From NCBI RefSeq assembly GCF_963678635.1, contig NC_087068.1, forward strand, positions 48,443,724-48,507,723: a stretch of 64,000 nucleotides of DNA, written 5' to 3'. The notes under the pieces were generated by a model that ran no database searches, was not told the DNA's origin, and saw only the letters and a program-made list of their open reading frames with translations. Within the stretch, counting starts at the first letter, position 1. Every line of letters begins with the position of its first letter. The position numbers and the translations under genes are program-made. Shown in pieces: positions 48,005 through 61,744 of the stretch. The stretch is from Symsagittifera roscoffensis. Taxonomy: Eukaryota > Xenacoelomorpha > Acoela > Convolutidae.

Positions 48005-48455
48005 CACTATTGGACAAATCAAACGCAAACTCGGGTTTTCACACTCTAAAAAGTCTAACCTAGAGGACACTTTTGAACAATACTCATTTCGAATTTTAAC
48101 AAAACTTTTACATCAACCGAAAGCAAATGATCTGAACTACTCTCCCTGAAAGTCTCAATTTTTGGACTTAAGCACTAACCATTTTTTTCTGGCTCAGAAA
48201 ATGCCAGATTTCATCATCCGCACTAAACTTGTCAAAACGCGTGAAATTGTAAGAAACAGCTGAGTCTAGGAAAGTAGTCACACTGATTATTCCAATTTTA
48301 TTGTTGAGATTGTTTCTCGTCGCTTGACATTTTTTTATTCCGCTTATTCGAGAAGGGGTTCACTACGATGCAAATACTAGCGCAGAACTTGCATTTTCAG
48401 ACCCAGAAAAACTAGTAAGTGCTTCAAATTAAAAATTGATAGTTTCAGGGAGGGT
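48005..48455. mobile_element. Truncated foldback MITE (CACT.TTGGACAAA family)
   Basis: The left end, CACTATTGGACAAATCAAACGC, shown here in part, is preceded by TA and matches the family at 12,055. The diagnostic central blocks ('tcatcatccgcactaaacttg' and 'cattttcagaccc') are present. The right arm is cut at about 48,455 and replaced by a sequence repeated from 47,990 ('agtttgctttaaa'). Confidence 0.55.
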
Positions 48456-48459
48456 TTAG

Positions 48460-49452
48460 TTTGCTTTAAAATAGAACAGTTTTGTTCATTTTAAGTACGG
48501 ATTCTGTTTAATGATAAGTGGTTTAAGGGTTCTGCTGGATAAGTTTGTTCGCAACGCCCATGAGAATAAAAATCTTATACGAGATCTTTTGTAGTGTACA
48601 AGGAAAAACTATATATTGCAATGTGAAGTTTGGCGATCAAATTGAGACATGCAATAATTTTTGAGGTACAAATGAGCTGCTGCTTATATGTTATGCACAA
48701 CATTTCAAAAGTTTGAAGGAAACAACTAATATATAAGCGAACACGCGATTTATACATTATAATTCTTTTTGTTTGCCTGTCTTAGGAAAAATATTGCATT
48801 TTTTTCTCAAAATTTGCAGTGCGATCTTAAATTTTCAAGCGTTTCAAAAATTAAACTGGTGTTTCAATTTTTGAACTAGATTTCCAAATATGAACGGAGA
48901 CCTACTATACACATTTCTGAAGAATGAGACCAGATGAAGTCTACCATATAACATCAATTATGGTAGATGAACATCGGCAAGAAAACGTGGCACTAAAATC
49001 TAGACCGAAGTAACTTGATGTGAACAAATTTCAGGATGCAAAACATACTTATCTGGTATGAAAATTATGTGAAAAACACGCAAATTTGAAAATTTTTTCT
49101 CGTCAATCCTAACATTTACTTTCTAATTCGTTTTTTTGTTGAATTAAAATATGGAAACTTATTGCATAATAGTGCTTTAAATTCAATTACAGTGCGGAAA
49201 GGTTTTGAACACATGTGGTGTTTAGTAAAATGCAGACAAGCAACAGTTTCATGTTGCGCCAAGAAATTTTGCGAATAAGTCAACACTCATTGCCGAGATC
49301 TGAACAAATTTTGAGATACATGAACACAGTTGCATATCCGATATGAAACAAATGGGAAAAATTTGAACAAAACAAACACATTTAAAACATTTTTGAAGCC
49401 ACCTCGCAATTTTTTCTTTCTAAGATGATTTGGTTGATTCTTCGTAGTAGTC
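48460..49452. other. AT-rich sequence without supported features
   Basis: There are short frames only, none with a recognisable domain. A run of 'tttgaa...aaaatt' motifs gives no assignable repeat. Confidence 0.4.
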
Positions 49453-49552
49453 CGAACATAGCTGAAAGATGCCCGAGGAAAAAAAGCCGGCCTGAGGACA
49501 CGAAGTGCCCGAGGCCGCCTCTTTTTTTCCGAGGTCATCTTCAACTATGTTC
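49453..49552. mobile_element. Compact GC-rich hairpin (about 45-bp arms)
   Basis: The left arm, GAACATAGCTGAAAGATGCC, pairs with a right arm ending GGTCATCTTCAACTATGTTC. Next, CGAGGAAAAAAAGCCGGCC pairs with GGCCGCCTCTTTTTTTCCG around a CACGAAGTG centre. It is much more GC-rich than its surroundings. It is probably a very short foldback MITE; a small-RNA hairpin precursor is possible from the shape alone. Confidence 0.6.
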
Positions 49553-50068
49553 TAACTGTTGAAGAGTATGTTTTTTACCTTTCTGTTTGTTTTGGAGGAC
49601 AGAGACGAACATTTTTTATTAAAAGTAAAGTTGATAGTACATTTTTGGGGGTTATTAATCACAACTCGTACTCATACTCTGAATCCACGTTTTCTTCAAT
49701 TCACTCTTTTTCAATTGTAATAATCGGGCTTCTTTCAAAAAAGAGCCCGGAAAATTGTGAAAAGTGCGAGAAACAATGCAAATTAGTTCTTTTTTCAACC
49801 ATGCGTTCTAATATCTCATTTTTCATTCATGCCTTGTCGTGAAATAACATGTGTGAAAGAGCAAAAACATACTCTTCTAGGAAAGGTATTGCACTAATCT
49901 TTCAACGTATGCACTGGTTTTTCAAATATTGAATTAGCTTTTCAGTTATGACACGGAAGCATACTGCTTAACTAGGTTTGAATCGGCGAAAAACTTCAAA
50001 AGACACAAATTGTTTTCGTACAGCGTTACTTAATTGGTCGTACTTTGCTTCAGCTGGAGATAAACATA

Positions 50069-50646
50069 CACAAGTGGACAAAATTATGCCAAATTCTTGA
50101 TTTTACTCTGTAAAATGCCTGTTTTCAAAGTACATTTTGGACAACGTTTCCTTCGAAATTCAGAAAAAAAATTTTTATTGACCGGGAGTAAATGAACAGA
50201 GCTACAATCTCTGACGTATCAATGTAGTCAGGGTCTACAAATGCCAGTTTTCCTCATCTGCAATACGTTTTTTTACTTCGAGTGAATAAGTAACATACGT
50301 CTAAATTTAGTAAAAACATCACATTGATTGTTTCCATTTTCTCGCCGTAAATATTTCACGTTGCATGAAAAATTTTTCTTTTCCGCTATATTTCTACTCC
50401 GAGAAAAATTTATCTACGATGCAAAACCTAGTGCAGATGAGGAAAACTGGCACTTTAGACTTGAATTACAGGTAAATTATTGAAACCAAATATTGATAAT
50501 TTCACTTGTGGTAACTCTAATCAATTGCTCCTGGTATATTTTAAAATTTTACTGATATTCGAAGGAAATGTTGTCTAAAATTTACATTGAAAAAGACATT
50601 TAAGAGAGTAAAATTTACAATTCGCACTTGAATTTGTCCACCAGTG
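50069..50646. mobile_element. Foldback MITE, full length, TA on both sides
   Basis: It starts CACAAGTGGACAAAATTA and ends TTTGTCCACCAGTG, with TA directly before and after. Length (578 bp) and internal blocks match the element at 12,055-12,650. This is the clearest evidence for a TA target and therefore a Tc1/mariner-type origin. Confidence 0.72.
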
Positions 50647-50648
50647 TA

Positions 50649-51203
50649 TGCACAAAATTAAACGCAAATTCGGAGTTTTACACTTTTAAATGCCTGTTTT
50701 CAATGTACATTTTGGACAAAACTTCCTTCGAAACTCAGTAAACATTTTACATTGAGCGATAGCAAATGATCAGAGCTACCGTCTATGAAAGTATCAATAT
50801 TTGATTTCAATGACTTACCAGTGTGATCCGGGTCTGAAAGTTCCAGTTTTTCTCATCTGCTTTAAATTTTGCCTCGTTAGTGAATTCTTTCTTGAATAAG
50901 TGGAGTACAAAAGCGACGTGAACCATTCTCTTCGCAAAAATTGAAATGAACAGTGTGAAAATTTTACTAGACTCAGAAGTTTGATACTTAATCACGCGAA
51001 GTAGAAAAATTTAGTGCCATGAGGCAAACTAGACTTTTTAGACTCAAATTACCTTGGTAAGTCATTGATATCAAATATTGGTAATTTCAAACGTGGTAGC
51101 TCTGATAATCTGCTCCCGGTTAAAGTTAAAGTTTAATTGTTTTCAAAAACGTGTCTTTTAATGAGTAAAATCCTGAATTTGCGCTCAACTTTGTCCACTA
51201 GTG
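50649..51203. mobile_element. Foldback MITE adjoining the previous one
   Basis: It shares the TA at 50,647-50,648 with its neighbour. The first few bases of the left end are lost (it begins at 'tgcacaaaattaaacgc'), while the right end TTTGTCCACTAGTG is intact and followed by TA. It is the same family, head-to-head/tail by palindromy, so one element probably inserted at or beside the end of the other. Confidence 0.68.
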
Positions 51204-53049
51204 TAGTAAGTATTTTCCTTTTATTGCTTATTTAGTGATTTTCTATAGTGAAAGCTTATGCGAAATAATCTTCAAAAACGAACTGAAACAATGTCTAAAA
51301 CGTTTTTAATATCAGCTTACATAAATGGACAAAAATATGCGCAGACTCTAAAAATCTACCTTTTGAATCACTAAAAAACTTCTGTGCAGGATTATTTTGT
51401 CTTAATTCAATAAAGAATAAAAAAAATGGCGCGCATATACCGGAGAAAAAAAGTGTCGCACATAAGTTTTTTCAAAAACATTTGAAAAAAGTGTTCATGC
51501 TGTAATTGATTTTATTCCAAAAATTATAAAACGGCGCAACAAAAAAGGTTCTTAAGCTGTATCTCTCGCAAAATTAAATTAAAATGTTTAGTACTTCTTG
51601 GCGCATTCCGAATTTGAAGTTTACAATTTGGGTTCTTCTATTGTAAGAATCCCAATGCCTGTGATTTTTCAAGTTTGCCGTTGCAACTGATTTTGGCAAA
51701 AATTGCCCTTGAAACGTGTTCATTTACACTTGGAATGAAAAAATTTTATCCGCACAAGTTGTTAAAGACAATTTTCAGAAACTTATTTGGTTGCATAATT
51801 TTTTTTGTACAATAGAGACCAAGCGCAAATAATCATAGCTATCCTCGCCGAAGTTACTGGAACTATTAATGATTTTTTTCGAATAAACGGAGTTGAAACA
51901 ACCGGCTTGTGAATGCGAAAAAATCTCAGCAAGAAAGTTCTCAATTTTCGGTGTAAAAACCTTTTAAAACTCAACTTTTTCTTATACTTCCAGGTGTTTT
52001 ATAATAATTAGTGCAAATGATGAGCACTAGCATTTGCCAACCCAGAACGGAACAACTAGTAAAAATTTCCAACTAAAATTATGTTTCTTAATGGGTAGAT
52101 CTTTTTTGGGTAGCTCTGATAATTAATTTTTTTGAGTAGCTCTAGCCATATACTTTTTTTCTTTTTTGGGTGGCTTGAATCATGCACTTTTGTTCTATGC
52201 AAATCCTTAGTTTGGAAATCCAGTGAATGATGCCCAAAAAGATCCCTCATTACAAGCGCTTTAGAGAGAAAAGAAAAACTAAATATTGCATCCATAGTGT
52301 AGATAATTTGCGTTCAATAGTTCTGTCCATTAATTTAGTTTCTTTGAAAGTACATAAAATCAAGAAAACACTTTTTCGACCCAATCTTTTTCTAAAAATG
52401 TCGATGACTTGAAAGATATAGTGTTGAAACAAATTGCTCTATTTGAAATACCTCACTTAAAATCCATAACTATAAAGCTATCACGATTACTGAACCGAAA
52501 AACCAATAGCAAATTCGAGACTTTGATCTTAAAATAACCGTTTTCAAGGTTTTGGTTTTCAAATATATCCTAGATAATCGGAACTGCTTATTGCATTGAT
52601 CAAAAATAGTAAAAAACTACAAAATCGAGTTCTTCATTTTAGCAATCCTGATAGACAAGTGGTAACTCAACCTTCAAAATACGTTTTTTGAAAATAAATG
52701 ATAAAACCTTCTACTTTGAAATTCTTTGATTTCAAACATACCTCTACTCAGTGCTACATCTTGCGAATATTTCACAGTTTGGTTCCAAGAACTAAAAAAT
52801 TTAATCAGCCTCTGAAATTTTCATTTTTTTCACAATGAAATCTTTTGTAAAAAAATTGAAAAAAGTGATAGAATTATGTGAAACTTTCTCAATGAGATAA
52901 CTGGTTTTTTCAGTGAAAGAAGTCCACTAAACTTGGCTGTTTCGTACATTTTCATACAATTTGAAAACTCAGTTAGAATCGTAACAATTGGTAGACAAAA
53001 AAAACTGATACGTTCTTTGAACTAAAATTAGATAGTTTCACAAAAAGTA
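51204..53049. other. AT-rich stretch with decayed MITE traces
   Basis: A degraded left end, 'aaatggacaaaaatatgcgcag' (about 51,325), and central blocks near 51,840 and 52,020 indicate another badly decayed member of the same foldback family. A triplicated 'ttttttgggt.gct..' motif lies at 52,097-52,175. No gene is supported. Confidence 0.4.
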
Positions 53050-53917
53050 AACTGGTGGACAAATTTATCCGCAAAATCAAGTTTTTCTCTCAAAAATACC
53101 TGTTCTGAAGGATGATTTTGGACAACAATCACTGTGACTTTAAATGATTTTTTTATTTCGAAAAAGAAAAAATACCAATTTTGAAGTTGCTTTCAATTTC
53201 ATAGATGGTATTCTTAGTTTCTTAGTATGAAATTAGTTTCAAAGAATTACTAGTTTTTTTCTGGGTCTTAAATAGCCAGTTTTCACCATAGGCATTTTTT
53301 TTTTTCAAAAAGCGTGAAAATTTAGGAAACAACTGAGTTTACTAAAACTTTCACACTGAACTGCTTTGAATTCAATTTCATTACTTTGAATGAAACAATT
53401 TTTGAATGAATGAACAATTTGCTCCCGCTTCTTCCAAAAGTAGTTCAGTTTGATGCAAAACTTGTAAGTCCCTGAAATCAAGTTTTATGAATTTATAGAA
53501 GTTGCATTAGTGCGTAGAATAGCGCATTTTCAGGCTTTTCTCTTAAAATGTCTTGTTCCAATGTCCATTTTCGACTGCAATTCCTTAAATTTTCAGTAAA
53601 GTTTTTACATAGACCAAGAGCAAATCATAAGAGCTACTATATATGATGCTATCAAGTTTGGTTTTCTTTAATTACCAATGTCATCCGAGTCTGCAAAAGC
53701 CAGGTTTCTTCATCTGTAATAAGTTATCTACCGTACTGAACTCTTTCTCGAATAAGCGGAGTAAAAAGGGCAGCTGAAGAAATCTGACATTTTCAGACCT
53801 GGATTCCCTTAGTAAGTCGTTGAAACCAAAGTTTAAAGGAGGATAGCTTTGATGATTTTCTCTTGGTCTATGTAAAATTTTACTGAAATATGAAGTGATT
53901 ATTTGTCCAGAGTAGTG
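53050..53917. mobile_element. Decayed or compound foldback MITE
   Basis: The left end reads ACTGGTGGACAAATTTATCC and the right end TTTGTCCAGAGTAGTG before TA. At about 870 bp it is longer than other copies, and the family's opening blocks occur twice (about 53,100 and 53,560), so two copies seem to have merged or one inserted into the other. Confidence 0.5.
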
Positions 53918-56900
53918 TAACTCTGGGACTTCGTTCTTGGTCTATACAATTGCTTAAACTCCCAGCTAATACTTTTCATAATCATTCTTGAAGACAAATA
54001 AGAACAAAAAATTGAATTAGCACTCAAATTTGTGTCTATTATAGCTCTGAAAAAAGACTAGTGGTCCACGTAAAAAATTAGCTTGAAATTAAAACGAATT
54101 TTTACCGAATTTTTTTTACTGAGAACAGGAATTTTAGGAAACTAGAGTTTGACCACTAGCGTAATTTTTGTACTTCAAAAATTTCTTTGTTTTCATTGCA
54201 AAAAAATCCTAAATTCAAATTCATTTTTCTCTAAAAGTAGAATTAGGTCATACATATCAGGTGATTGTTAGGAAAAAAGCTTAATTTTGCTCTCCAGAAA
54301 AATGATGATGCACTTTCCAACTTTTTTGATAATAATTCAATTGTTTAGGTTTCCTTTATATATTTTGTCTCATTTCACAGATTTCTCAAGAGTTCAAACT
54401 GGAGATGTACTCACAAAATAAGAAGAAAGGTTCAGTTTTGAAGACCAGTTCAATAGTCATTTTTCTGGTAATTTTTTTCAGAGATTGATAACCAAAAGTC
54501 TCGAACGATTAAAACTTCAGAGTGTAAAAAAGACTCAGTTTTTTCTATGCGTAGTCTATGTTTATCGAGCAACTCTCATTTTAACTTGTACAGAGAGAAG
54601 CAAATATTTTGCTTCAGGAATTTTTCCCGTTTGATCCTAGCAAAAACAAAACACAAACGCGGCTTGCACTTTAATAATTTTCAAATTGGGTGTCTAATAT
54701 GAGGGCTAATGAGAAAAGCGCGCGTGCAACCAGCACCATGTTTATTCGCGGGGGCTTTTGTTTATTTTAGAGCTTAATACATGGTCTACAACTCGTACTT
54801 TTGTAAAGACGTTTTTTAAATAGTGTATGCGGTTTGCTTTCCTTAAAAAACAGGAAAACAGGTGACGCATCTTTTTCTTTTCTGGTTTTAAATTATCCTA
54901 AAATTTTGAAAATGTAGATGATAGAAAAATTGTCTTCATTTTTAGAAGTTTCAAGGCTAATTGCAAGTTTTAGACAATGATTAATTTTGGCGACATGAAA
55001 AAATACAGGTCCTTTTTCAACAAATTAACTTTTCATAAACTTCAATTTTACTTAACCCGTCACAGAAAAGATCAAATACATGAATAATATTAATTTAAGT
55101 CTCAAATTTTTTGAAATGAAGTCTGGTTGGTATATTGTTTTTAAGACATTAAACTAATTATATATTTTAGGCCATTTTGAAAAAAAAAGGAAACTCAAAA
55201 CTATAACCTCGTCCGTCTCAAACATCAAGTTAAAGTAATTTTTTTTCTAGTAACTACTCTTCACACTTAAGTTTTTATTTTGAATTTGGAGTTTTTCTTA
55301 ATAATTGAAAAGTTTTTGCTGCTAATTTACTTTAGCTGGAAATTGAGGGTGGCGTGACCAATATGATTTAAATGTTTATAAGGAAGCATCGAACTTTTTT
55401 GAAACGTTTAATCTGCTTATACTAGTATCAATGTACTTTTAAAAAAGAACCTAATGTGAAATGTTTCAGTTGTCAAATGCAGGCTCACAAATCATGCAGA
55501 ACGACACGAAAGGTAAAATCACTCGACGCAACCTCTTTCCTATACTAGTCGATAAATGGACAATCAAACGTCAAACTGTATACCAACCTAATTTCGCAAA
55601 AAAAAACCCAATATTCAATTATAGAATTTGAATGTCTTCAGAAGTTTCAAGTGTTTAAGCCGTTAAAATTAAAAGAATTTTTACAAATTGACTTTAACAG
55701 TTAACATTTTTCATGAAAGGTTTGTCCACTTTTTTGTACTGGGAAGTTCAAGCAATGTTTTATCATAGCTTCAGTTAGTTTTAGCAAAACTTTAAATGTT
55801 GCATTGCTTTTATTGGGACTATGTCAAACCTACTGAAACTGAAATTATTGAAAATATAAACGAAAGAAAGACTTTACACAATTATGCCATATATTTTTTC
55901 TAGCAATTATCCAGTTTGACTCCAAAAGTTTCGCCAAAAATGGACATCTTTAGTACAACTCCATATCAAAAGTTTTTGACATCTCCAATTATGGCACGCA
56001 TTCCCTATCTTAAAACATTACAAGCTCAAAACTAAATCTTCATGCATAAAGAAGAGGTATGAACAATGTTTTTGCATAGGAATTTTTAGCCGAGTGTTTT
56101 GCCTTGAAAATGGTGAAATTGTTCTGATTTCAGTCTAAAACAGAAGCATAAAATTTGTTGTGCTCAAAGCGTGACGCCGCCGTCACCATAAAATCAATCT
56201 GCTTATATCCTTTTGCAAAATGAACGGAAAAATATTTGGAATAACTCGTATAACGTTTTAAGCATTGGAAGTTAAAACCAGTGGAAGCATTAGAAGTCAA
56301 AAAGTAACTTCTTATTTGCTACGACAAATTGAGAGCTTTCCCAATGAAGTAATAATAGAAGCTGAAAACTACTGATATTCATTCCAACAATTTTCTCTGA
56401 CAACGCCTCAACCTCTCTCTCTAAAAACACCAATATTTCTCAGTCAAAGTATCTCAAATCCAACCACTTTAAATAAAAATTGAGTCTAAAACAACCTGCA
56501 GTAAATTCGACAAATCACTTTGCAATTAAAATATATTCCAGAGAGTTTTAAATTTACTTCCTAAAAAAGAAAGTAGAAAGGAACCTATATTACTAGTGAG
56601 CGTTTTCTCTGACGTACATAAGTAATGCTAACGTAACAAAATCAACTCACCAAATGATACTTTGCCCAACATTTATAACTTTAGAAAACCTATTTTCATC
56701 TCAAAGCATGACCGGTAGACCAGAATGCTATACTCTAACATTATATGCAGGTAAAATTCATCGCAGAATTTGTTTCAATTTTCCTAGGGAAGGTAAAACT
56801 GTTTTTGTATTCAAACCATTAAACCATTGACGTAAAATTACGTTTGTAATAAAAATACGTCTAAATTCAGCTTTTTTTGGTGATTTCTGATAACAAAAAC

Positions 56901-59900
56901 TATTTTGAGTTGTCCTGTATGTCAAAAAAGTTTTTGCTTTCTAATTTTGTTCATTCGCCCACATTCCACTTGAAAAAAAGATGGACTGCTTTTGATTGTG
57001 GTGATAAACTTATTTGATTTCTTGTTTCAAAGAAAGTTCAAATTTCTTGCTTATTCATGGCATTTCATGGAAACATGCATAGACTTTTCAAAAAACAATA
57101 GCAGTCTGAGGCCATTTTGCAAACATACTTTTTTTTCTCTCATTAACGGGAATGTTGCTCCTTGCAACTTTTCTCTGTTTAGCACAATAGAGAATTTGTT
57201 TTGCTCGTAAAAAATTTGAGTACTTTTTTCGCATGGCAAACTTCAGATCGATATCTTTTTATAACGTTTGAACAAAGAATTTTTCAAAAACTTGATATAG
57301 TATTCAAACGATTGAAAATAGCTTTTCTTTTTGTTTTTGGGTCTTTTAGACATTTTCTGACATATATGGTTGAGTTTTTTCAGGACAAACATAAAAATTG
57401 TTTAGCTTCAAGATACAAATTTCGCGGTCTGACCTTTGATATGTTTTGCAATTCAGTTCATTGTAAATAGCAAGGCAAACTCAAGTATCAACTATCGAAT
57501 ATCAAAATTGAAATATTCACAAAAAACTTGATTGAATTCTTTTTTCAAAACTGGTATTCAGTTTTCAATATCACTAGCGAAATAAACAGTTTACGTACTG
57601 ATTCGATTTTTTTGCTTGAGTTAATTTTGTCATAAACAGCTTTAAGACCATATTTAATTTTCATCTTTGAAAATTGAAAGTCTAAAAAAGGGTTTTTTTC
57701 GTTTAATTGCGTTCATTGACTTTTTTCATCTTCTTGTTAGCTATGTTTTTGATCTTTGATTTGATGATTCAATAACAACACATTCTCAAAAGCACTCTTC
57801 GTGTTTTAAAAATGGCTACTAGTTTCAAGTACCATGGTTGTTTTATTTTCAGTGTTTCAAAATGTTTCAGTTGTATTGGCTTTAGGTGAACTGTAATTAA
57901 AAGGTAGATGAACGCGTTTTAATATAACCACCAAAGGATTTGACGGATGTTTTCCATTATTAAATCAGATAACTTAACAAACGTATTAAGTAAAAAAAAA
58001 TGATCAAGTTTAAGTACTCCATGCAAGCCTTGAAGCAAAAAATCAAGAAAGCAAATCGTGTGCTTAGTTGTGTTCTACCAAAAATTGTTTTCTGTAAAAA
58101 TGGTGCAGATGTGATCAACTAGTGTCAAATGATCAAAATTAAGCCCACTCTAGCATAATTTTTTTTCTAGTTTTGTGTTGCTATTTTTATATTTTACAGA
58201 CACCTTTCCCATTTGATTGCAAGTGATGATTTAGTAAGAACTCCGTAAAAACTTTTTCAAATTATTCTTAGCCAGTCTACTCTGTTTCTAAAATTTATGA
58301 TAATAACTAATGTGAACTTAAATTTTGTTTTCAAAAAGACCCAAAATAATCTGAAATACAACTTCAAAAAAAAAGAAGTGCAAGCAGAGTAATGAAAAAA
58401 ATCGCAACACCGAATTTTTTTGAAAAAATGAAAGTTCTTTGATAAGTTGTCTTTTACGTTTGAAAGTGTCGGAAAATCTTCTTCGAGTGCTGGAGTTTAG
58501 TTCAACAATTGCACAATTTTATAAGGGGTCCATTGAGAGCAACGACAAAGTTGACCAATTTTGCATCTGATTGTTTTTATTAGGTTTTATCGCTAAGCTG
58601 TTTCAAATTAAAAAAGAGTAAAAGAAGACATTGAGATCTTCTATGATCAATTTTTATTATGCATGAATTTTTCCGTCTTCATCATAGACATTGTAGTTAA
58701 AAGTAAACACTCAAAATCAAAATGATTGTCTTGAAGCCTATAATTGAATTTCGAAAAACACTTAATGCAAAAACGATCTTTTTTCAATTTTTGTAGGAGT
58801 TTAGAGCAAAAGAAAATATACAAACTCGAAATGGAGATAATAAATTTAATTTCTGAGTTTCTTGACCACTATTTAGCAGTTTTGGACCGTTTTCAGTCAA
58901 CTTTGGTATGGTTCAACAATATGTGGCACGTTTTGACTTCAGAAAAATTTAGTTGGACTTTGTTCAACCTAGTTTTGATGCCATTCAATTTTTTTGCTAA
59001 AATGTCTTATCTTTAGGCTTTCGCATTTTTTTTCCACTTGATCCGCTGTTTTTTTCCTGTTCAATCTTGAAATCTCAGCAGTCTCGGATAAGATTTGAAT
59101 GCCCGACAACTTTTTCCATGCTTGAAAACTTTATAAAATTCGGAGATTTATTTCATATAATGGTTTAGGAGTAATGAACATGCTGAATTTCCTTATATAT
59201 AGATCTTTGTGATTTTTTTTTTCAATGGACAAAAGTCGTAAAATACTCTAATAACTACAGGTATGAATTCACACTGAACTATGTTTTTTAGGTTTTTGAA
59301 TGCAACTTTTGAGATCATTGGAAATATATCAGCTGAAAGTTACGTAAATAGAACTCTCCAAATACGAACGTCAAAATGGCGCGAAAAAAAAACTAGTTCT
59401 AGTTTGAAAGTGTAACTCTTTTTGAACATTTTTGCTGAGTAGAAATTTTATCTACTGATTCAGTTTTCTCAAACTCGATGAGCGTTAATGGCAAAAAAAG
59501 TTCTATAAAATTCAAAGGAAGTTTTTTCAAAAATTTTTTTCTGTTTCCTTGCATTCTATACTATTTTCCAAGTGTCAATTAGATATGTTTTAAGTTTGCC
59601 GTACTTTTCTAAGTGATTGTCTTTTGATGATTTTTTCATGAAGACACTTTTATAACCATACGATTGTTATCTCCTCCAAATTCTTAACTAGAAAAAAGTC
59701 GTTCACACATATTTTTGAGGATTTAAATTAAGTTTTTCACTGGTTAGTTTTACCTTCGCTGCCACATACCCTAGCCTATTGAAGTGATGATATTAGTATG
59801 AGGAAGCATATTTTTAGGAAATTTTCAATGAAAACATTTTATTAGGCTTTTGATACAAGATATAAAGTTTAAATGAATGCGAGTAGGAACAATTTTTAGA

Positions 59901-60089
59901 AAAAATAGATGCAACAGCAAGTTCAAAAATCTTATTTATCAACTTCAGCGCAGCATATCGAATCATACACAAAAAGCAATTAAACATAAATATGAAGTTT
60001 TGAAACAATATATTTTTTTTGAGATCAGCTTTGTTCAGTGCTGAAATTGTTTTTCGCTTGAATAATTTTTGTGATTTTTTGTGCTTCAG
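53918..60089. other. Long AT-rich tract, no supported gene
   Basis: More than 6 kb with only short frames and many A/T homopolymers. A possible short foldback lies at about 55,560-55,740 ('aaatggacaatcaaacg' against 'ttgtccacttt'). Frames at 57,201-57,470 and 58,744-59,016 have no motif and low-complexity, Phe/Lys-rich composition, as expected of random AT-rich DNA. The sequence just before 60,090 is probably intron of the following gene. Confidence 0.45.
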
Positions 60090-61414
60090 ATGATGTTCGA
60101 TTCTCAGAGCACATAAAAAAAGAACATTCGCAAATGTTTCTGTCATATCGTGCGGCTAACACAACTTTTAGATGCGGACCTCAATCTCCATGCGAATGCT
60201 CTGTGTCAAAAAACGATACCGATTCCCTCACCGTAGAATTTTGTCCAAAAAAAAATTCGCGGATGATAATTTCCGGCATTGTTGCAAAGAAAATTTATTT
60301 CCAAAAAGCTGCAATAGTTGAAAAGTATGAAGATATGGAATATATAATAGCTAATAATACCTTCTACGAAATTGTCGACTTCAGAGACGATTGGCGTATT
60401 CAAACTCAGCTGTTTTTGCTCAGAGTTGTTTTCATCAATAATTCCAATCTTATTTTAACAGACAGAAGAAACGAGATTGGATCAAGAATATATGCCATCG
60501 AATTCAAAGAGGTTATTTTTTGCAGCTATGGCGTTAAAAAAGTGATAGATATTGCGTTCTGGACAGATAATTTAACTTTCTACAACCTTGATCAGTTTAG
60601 CATGAATTTTTCTGAAAATGTGCAAGGTGTGCCATTTGTCTTCCTAGGAACAAAAAATTTTCTGATATATGGAAAAATGTCTGATATTTTTTTGCCAACT
60701 TACATGATATACAAAATTATATTATTTCAAAATGTCGAAAGTACATCAGGAACTGAGTTGCTGAAAGACAACTTCTTGCGAATAACAATGGTTGAAAATT
60801 TAGTGTTCCAAAACAGCATACATGTTACGCTACCGGTATCTTTCCCCACTGGGTTCAACGATAAGTTTTGGAGTTCTGACTATCAGACAAAACTTGCACT
60901 TGACGTATGGAACATGCAGAAAGGAACCTTTAGTAAACATAAATTGACACTTTTCAAAGAAATTAACGGAAACTTTATGGACAATGCAAAGCGTAATGCT
61001 CTAAGTCCTGATTCAAATGCAGATTTGTGTTCAATTTTTTGCAATTGCCGTACTACGCCTCCACATAATTGCAGTCAATGCACCAATGACCTAGACAAAA
61101 AGACTTGTGCAATCTGCGTTAAAAACAAAGCTGAAACATCTGAATCTGCAGAGTTATTTAGAAGAGTTTGTCATCTTCAAAATTTATCGGTGATAAATGG
61201 TCCAAAAAGTATATCTGACAATCCCGGATTTATCCGACTTTCGACGATCGAGGAAAGTAGTACCGCCAATGAGCTCTGTAGCACCTCATGGAAAAACGAC
61301 AAGCAACCAACTGTATCAACTGGGGAAAAAAAATTGTTCGCAAAGAACCTATTTTTGTTTGGAGCTTTCATTCGCAATCTAGCTGATAGAGACAATCACA
61401 AATTCTCATCTTGA
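60090..61414 (+). CDS. Unrecognised Cys-rich, probably secreted protein; large terminal exon
   Basis: This is the longest frame in the window. It is open from 60,062 but without an ATG until 60,134. A good acceptor (TTTTTTGTGCTTCAG|AT) ends at 60,089, so I read 60,090-61,414 as the last exon; alternatively translation starts at 60,134 (426 codons). An early Cys cluster (RCGPQSPCECS) is followed by about 200 residues of alternating hydrophobic strands with NNTF, NNSN, NLTF and similar N-glycosylation sites, suggestive of a beta-rich or repeat fold. Then comes a seven-Cys cluster (61,028-61,122: CSIFCNCR, NCSQC, TCAIC) like a small disulphide module, and a polar tail. No transmembrane segment is seen. 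Upstream exons with a signal peptide were not found. Confidence 0.65.
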
Positions 61415-61744
61415 AGCGCTGATGAGCGCCAAATGGCATAAAACCCTATTGTTAGGAAATTATTTATCGAATTTAAATACTTTTTCGTAGAACAGCAAAG
61501 AAAATCACAACGAAAAAAGACAGATCAAATCCAAATGCAAAAAAAAAAACAAGTGTAAATGCAAAGGAAAACAATTTGGAGCAAAACAAAAATTAATTAA
61601 ACGAAACTGATATTTTAGAAAAGAAAAAATTATAAAAATTTTAATGGTTAGAAACAGTTGAGAACTTGGATTGCTTTTGTTTTAATAAAATCATAACTGA
61701 ATGTATAGAAGTTTTTAAAATGATTTATGTGGGCTCAATTTTTC
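61415..61744. other. 3' flank of the 60,090-61,414 gene
   Basis: Very A-rich, with AATTAATTAAAC and an AATAAA at about 61,685 that could serve as polyadenylation signal. No further coding sequence is supported. Confidence 0.35.

Noticed and set aside
57201-57470. 89-codon plus-strand Phe/Lys-rich frame
   Set aside because: The composition matches random AT-rich DNA and no start, domain or splice pattern supports it. The same applies to 58,744-59,016 and 59,814-60,146.
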